Assembly (NCBI GenBank): GCA_003517725.1
Contig: DOZZ01000262.1
Coordinates: 3,487-10,614 of the forward strand
Length of the DNA: 7,128 bases
Direction: 5' to 3'
DNA from: Bryobacterales bacterium
GTDB taxonomy: Bacteria > Acidobacteriota > Terriglobia > Bryobacterales > Bryobacteraceae
The position numbers and the translations under genes were made by a program. Shown here one piece after another: positions 5,073 to 7,128 of the stretch (the stretch's first letter is position 1; every line of letters starts with the position of its first letter). The notes under the pieces were generated by a model that searched no databases, had not been told where the DNA came from, and saw only the letters and a list, made by a program, of their open reading frames with translations.

Positions 5073-6332
5073 TCACTGCTTATACACCACGCCGTCCTTC
5101 ATGACGAACTTCACGCGCTCCAATTCGCTGACATCCGCCAGCGGGTCGCCCGCTACCGCGATGATGTCGGCCGCCTTGCCCGGCTCAATCGCGCCCAGTT
5201 GCTCCTGCTGGCCCAGCAGCGCCGCCGCCACCGTCGTCGCGGCCTGGATCGACTGCATCGGCGTCATCCCGTAGCGCACCATCAGGCTGAATTCCTTGGC
5301 CTCGTTTTCGGTCCACGCAAATCCGCCCACATCGGTGCCGAAGCTGATCAGCACGCCCTTGCCCACCGCGTTCCGAAACGCCTTGCCTTCTAGTGCCGCC
5401 ATCTCTCGCCAGACCGCCGGCCGCCCGCTCATTACATACACGCCGACGTAGAGCGTGGGGCACCAGTAGACGCCCTGTTTGCGCATGCGCTCGAGCAGCC
5501 CGTCGTCCAGCCCGTCGCCGTGTTCGATGGTGTCGACTCCCGCGCGTAAAGCCGAGTCGATGCCTTCCCACCCCATCGCGTGCGCCGCCACTTTGCGGCC
5601 CAGACGGTGCGCTTCGTCGACCATGGCCTTGGCTTCGTCGTCAGTGAAATTGACCCAAGAATGCAGCGCGCCGTCTTTCATGAAGTAGCGCCGGTCTGAA
5701 TAGTATTTGATCCAGTCCGCCCCGTATTTCACCTGCTCGCGCACGGCTTTGCGAATGTTGTCCACGCCGTCCACGATCTGCACGCCCTCGGGCATCTTCA
5801 ATTCCCACGAATAGCCCAGCAGGGGATACATGCCGGTAGGCGCAAACGCGCGCGTCGCGACAAACATACGCGGGCCCGGAATCACGCCGCGCGCGATGGC
5901 GGTCTTGACATCCACGTCGGCGTACATGGCACCCTCGGTCTCCAGATCGCGAATCGTCGTGAAGCCGTTCATCAGCGCGGTGCGCGCCGCCACCGTCGCG
6001 CGAATGGTGCGGTACGGAATCGATTCCTTCAATAGTTGCGCGTCGTAATCCTCGGCCGTGATATCGCCCTGCAATAACACATGCGTATGGTTGTCGATCA
6101 AGCCCGGCAGCACCGTCGCGTGGCTCAGGTCGATCACCACCGCGTCCCGTGGGACCGTCACATGCGCGCCCACCGCGCTGATGCGCCCGTCCTTAACCAG
6201 GATCTGCTGGTTGTCTCGCACGGTTCCGGCGCGCACGTCGATCAAGCGCCCCGCGCGAATCAGCGTGACTTCATTCTGGGCCGCCAGACCGGCCGCGCAG
6301 ACGCTACTAACCAGTAAAAGACGAGCCAGCAT
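5073..6332 (-). CDS. Secreted metal-dependent amidohydrolase, imidazolonepropionase/prolidase-like
   Basis: This 419-residue protein of the amidohydrolase superfamily acts outside the cytoplasm, judging by its signal peptide (about 1-18, MLARLLLVSSVCAAGLAA). A small beta-sandwich segment (about 20-75) precedes the TIM barrel. Metal-site residues are all visible: His82 and His84 in DNHTH, Lys209 in ADWIKYYSD as the probable carboxylated lysine, His251 in AAHAMG, His271 in IEHGDG and Asp334 in GTDVGG. The chain closes with GAIEPGKAADI and a C-terminal strand, as is typical. Relatives are annotated as imidazolonepropionase-like hydrolases or Xaa-Pro dipeptidases; the substrate here cannot be read from the sequence, and export argues against true histidine-pathway HutI. 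I place the start at ATG 6330-6332 because it begins the signal peptide; the frame is open further upstream but only through the PAP2 gene. No Shine-Dalgarno is seen; a -10-like TAAAAT lies eight bases before the ATG. It follows the PAP2 gene by 11 bp. Confidence 0.92.
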   Translation of the reverse strand: MLARLLLVSSVCAAGLAAQNEVTLIRAGRLIDVRAGTVRDNQQILVKDGRISAVGAHVTVPRDAVVIDLSHATVLPGLIDNHTHVLLQGDITAEDYDAQLLKESIPYRTIRATVAARTALMNGFTTIRDLETEGAMYADVDVKTAIARGVIPGPRMFVATRAFAPTGMYPLLGYSWELKMPEGVQIVDGVDNIRKAVREQVKYGADWIKYYSDRRYFMKDGALHSWVNFTDDEAKAMVDEAHRLGRKVAAHAMGWEGIDSALRAGVDTIEHGDGLDDGLLERMRKQGVYWCPTLYVGVYVMSGRPAVWREMAALEGKAFRNAVGKGVLISFGTDVGGFAWTENEAKEFSLMVRYGMTPMQSIQAATTVAAALLGQQEQLGAIEPGKAADIIAVAGDPLADVSELERVKFVMKDGVVYKQ

Positions 6333-6340
6333 ATCGCACG

Positions 6341-6346
6341 ATTTTA
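6341..6346 (-). promoter_or_regulatory. -10-like hexamer (TAAAAT) overlapping the PAP2 stop codon
   Basis: On the minus strand TAAAAT matches the -10 consensus at five of six positions and ends eight bases before the amidohydrolase ATG at 6332. Its first three bases are the TAA stop codon of the PAP2 gene. The amidohydrolase could thus be transcribed from its own promoter as a leaderless mRNA, in addition to or instead of read-through from PAP2. No -35 match is seen inside the end of the PAP2 gene. Confidence 0.4.
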
Positions 6347-7003
6347 CGCCACGCCGTGCACCAGGCGGCGGTAGGCAAACACGATGGCGGTCAGCCAGAC
6401 CAGCCCGGCGGCAAACCCCGCCACCACGTCGCTGGGATAGTGCACGCCCAGATAGATGCGCGACGCCCCCACCAGCAGCACCATCAGCACGCCCCCGGCC
6501 CGCACCCAAAAGCGCCGCCGCGGCGAGTCGACATGCACGCTCACCAGGTACGCGGTCACGCCGTAGAAGCACAGCGACATCAGCGAATGCCCGCTCGGAA
6601 AACTGAACGTGTCGGGCGTGGGCAGGCCGAAATACGGCGCGGGCCGCGCGCGGTGGAAAGCCAGCTTGAGCGCGCCGTCCAGGCACACGCCCCCGCCCAT
6701 CGTGACGCCCACCAGAATCGCGGAAGTTCGATGCCCGCGCGACCAAAAGAGCCCCACCGCGGCGAGTGTGTAGACCAACATCGCCAGCGGACCATTGGCG
6801 TTGCTGACGACCCTCAGAAACAGGGTCAACGGCGGGCTGGCGAAGGCGTGCAGCGCGTTACGCACCTGGTTGTCGAAACGGATCGCCTCGTGCTCATGCA
6901 CCTCCTCGGCCAGCCATCCAAACAGAAACAGGGCCAGCACTGCAAGCACCAGGGCCAACAGCATCAGCACGCTCGAGGGCACAATCTGGCGGCGATGGAG
7001 CAT
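6344..7003 (-). CDS. PAP2-family membrane phosphatase
   Basis: The 219-residue protein is a type 2 phosphatidic acid phosphatase-like integral membrane enzyme, of the family that dephosphorylates lipid phosphates such as undecaprenyl pyrophosphate or phosphatidate. All three active-site motifs are intact: KLAFHRARP (113-121, Lys113 and Arg120), PSGH (136-139, His139) and SRIYLGVHYPSD (181-192, Arg182, the nucleophilic His188 and Asp192). Membrane segments are visible at about 11-31, 72-89, 94-110, 138-156, 168-182 and 195-211, the usual six-helix layout. The length fits a compact bacterial PAP2 protein. The start is uncertain. I chose ATG 7001-7003 (MLHRRQIVPSS) because a -10-like TACGAT sits seven bases upstream. 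ATG 7010-7012 and GTG 7028-7030 are in frame and give three or nine more residues; none has a good Shine-Dalgarno. The substrate cannot be told from sequence. The amidohydrolase follows after 11 bp. Confidence 0.92.
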   Translation of the reverse strand: MLHRRQIVPSSVLMLLALVLAVLALFLFGWLAEEVHEHEAIRFDNQVRNALHAFASPPLTLFLRVVSNANGPLAMLVYTLAAVGLFWSRGHRTSAILVGVTMGGGVCLDGALKLAFHRARPAPYFGLPTPDTFSFPSGHSLMSLCFYGVTAYLVSVHVDSPRRRFWVRAGGVLMVLLVGASRIYLGVHYPSDVVAGFAAGLVWLTAIVFAYRRLVHGVA

Positions 7004-7010
7004 GTCTTGC

Positions 7011-7016
7011 ATCGTA
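7011..7016 (-). promoter_or_regulatory. -10-like hexamer (TACGAT) upstream of the PAP2 gene
   Basis: On the minus strand TACGAT matches TATAAT at four of six positions and ends seven bases before ATG 7003. The spacing equals that of the HExxH gene. It is weaker than the other examples, and two other in-frame starts exist, so it is only suggestive. Confidence 0.25.
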
Positions 7017-7072
7017 ACGTGACGGTCCACGCAAGCTCACGAAAACCTTTGTGGGGCGGCTTTTAAGCTGCA

Positions 7073-7088
7073 GCCGGCTTCAGCCGGC
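7073..7088. repeat. Short GC-rich inverted repeat (REP-like) in the intergenic end of the window
   Basis: GCCGGCT (7073-7079) and AGCCGGC (7082-7088) are perfect 7-base inverted arms separated by two bases (TC). The form resembles the short GGCTGAAGCC-type palindromes that I associate with intergenic regions of some Acidobacteria, but only one copy is present here, so dispersal cannot be shown. The rest of 7004-7128 holds no gene I can support. Confidence 0.4.
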
Positions 7089-7128
7089 CTGGCGATCGAG
7101 AAGCGTCCGCCCAGTTGTTTTTTCGACC

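Noticed and set aside
6333..6746. N-terminal extension of the amidohydrolase reading frame by about 138 residues
   Set aside because: The frame is open but runs antiparallel to nothing and fully through the PAP2 gene in another frame. It lacks protein-like character and precedes an obvious signal peptide starting at 6332.
6356..7066. Plus-strand open frame of 236 codons opposite the PAP2 gene
   Set aside because: His/Gln/Arg-rich low-complexity composition and full overlap with a gene that has three intact PAP2 motifs.
7063..7128. Minus-strand open frame entering from the window edge and ending at TAA 7063-7065
   Set aside because: Only about 21 codons are visible, and they pass through the inverted repeat at 7073-7088. 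Coding cannot be supported without the adjacent sequence.
1..7128. A new multi-gene system, CRISPR array, mobile element or defence island
   Set aside because: No regularly spaced repeats, transposase, integrase, nuclease, helicase or toxin-antitoxin frames are visible. The larger genes are unrelated ordinary enzymes.

Overview
The window is a 7.1-kb stretch of GC-rich bacterial chromosome with short intergenic gaps. Its gene repertoire includes a prolyl-oligopeptidase-family tail, a secreted HExxH protein, a secreted imidazolonepropionase-like amidohydrolase and two orphan small proteins. Together with the protein style, this suggests a soil Acidobacteriota of the Solibacter/Bryobacterales type. 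That placement is an inference from style; no rRNA or other marker is present.

Layout, left to right. (1) Bases 1-531, +: the C-terminal end of a prolyl-oligopeptidase/alpha-beta-hydrolase-type protein, cut by the window edge. A terminator-like hairpin starts at its stop codon. (2) Bases 570-2099, +: purH, the bifunctional enzyme for the last two steps of IMP synthesis. (3) Bases 2100-3413, -: an enolase-superfamily acid-sugar dehydratase resembling glucarate dehydratase. Its stop codon directly abuts that of purH. (4) Bases 3414-3791: a 378-bp stretch holding two small genes, a 40-residue putative membrane protein (+) and a 45-residue very basic protein (-, TTG start). They converge with 9 bp between their stops. 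(5) Bases 3792-4985, +: a secreted protein with a zinc-peptidase HELAH motif. (6) Bases 4986-5072: a convergent gap with a long uninterrupted stem-loop. (7) Bases 5073-6332, -: a secreted metal-dependent amidohydrolase. (8) Bases 6344-7003, -: a PAP2-type membrane phosphatase just upstream of the amidohydrolase. (9) Bases 7004-7128: an intergenic stretch with a short inverted repeat and no gene I can support.

The genes do not form one pathway. They are housekeeping (purH), sugar-acid catabolism, and secreted or membrane hydrolases. I found no mobile element, CRISPR array, tRNA, rRNA, toxin-antitoxin pair or defence system.

The most interesting signals are at the level of expression. Four ATG-start genes (purH, HExxH protein, amidohydrolase, PAP2) lack a Shine-Dalgarno sequence and carry a -10-like hexamer 5-8 nt before the ATG, as expected for leaderless mRNAs. 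The other three complete genes, two of them with TTG starts, have clear Shine-Dalgarno sequences. The 45-residue basic protein and the 21-bp stem-loop at 5001-5049 are the other items worth following up.
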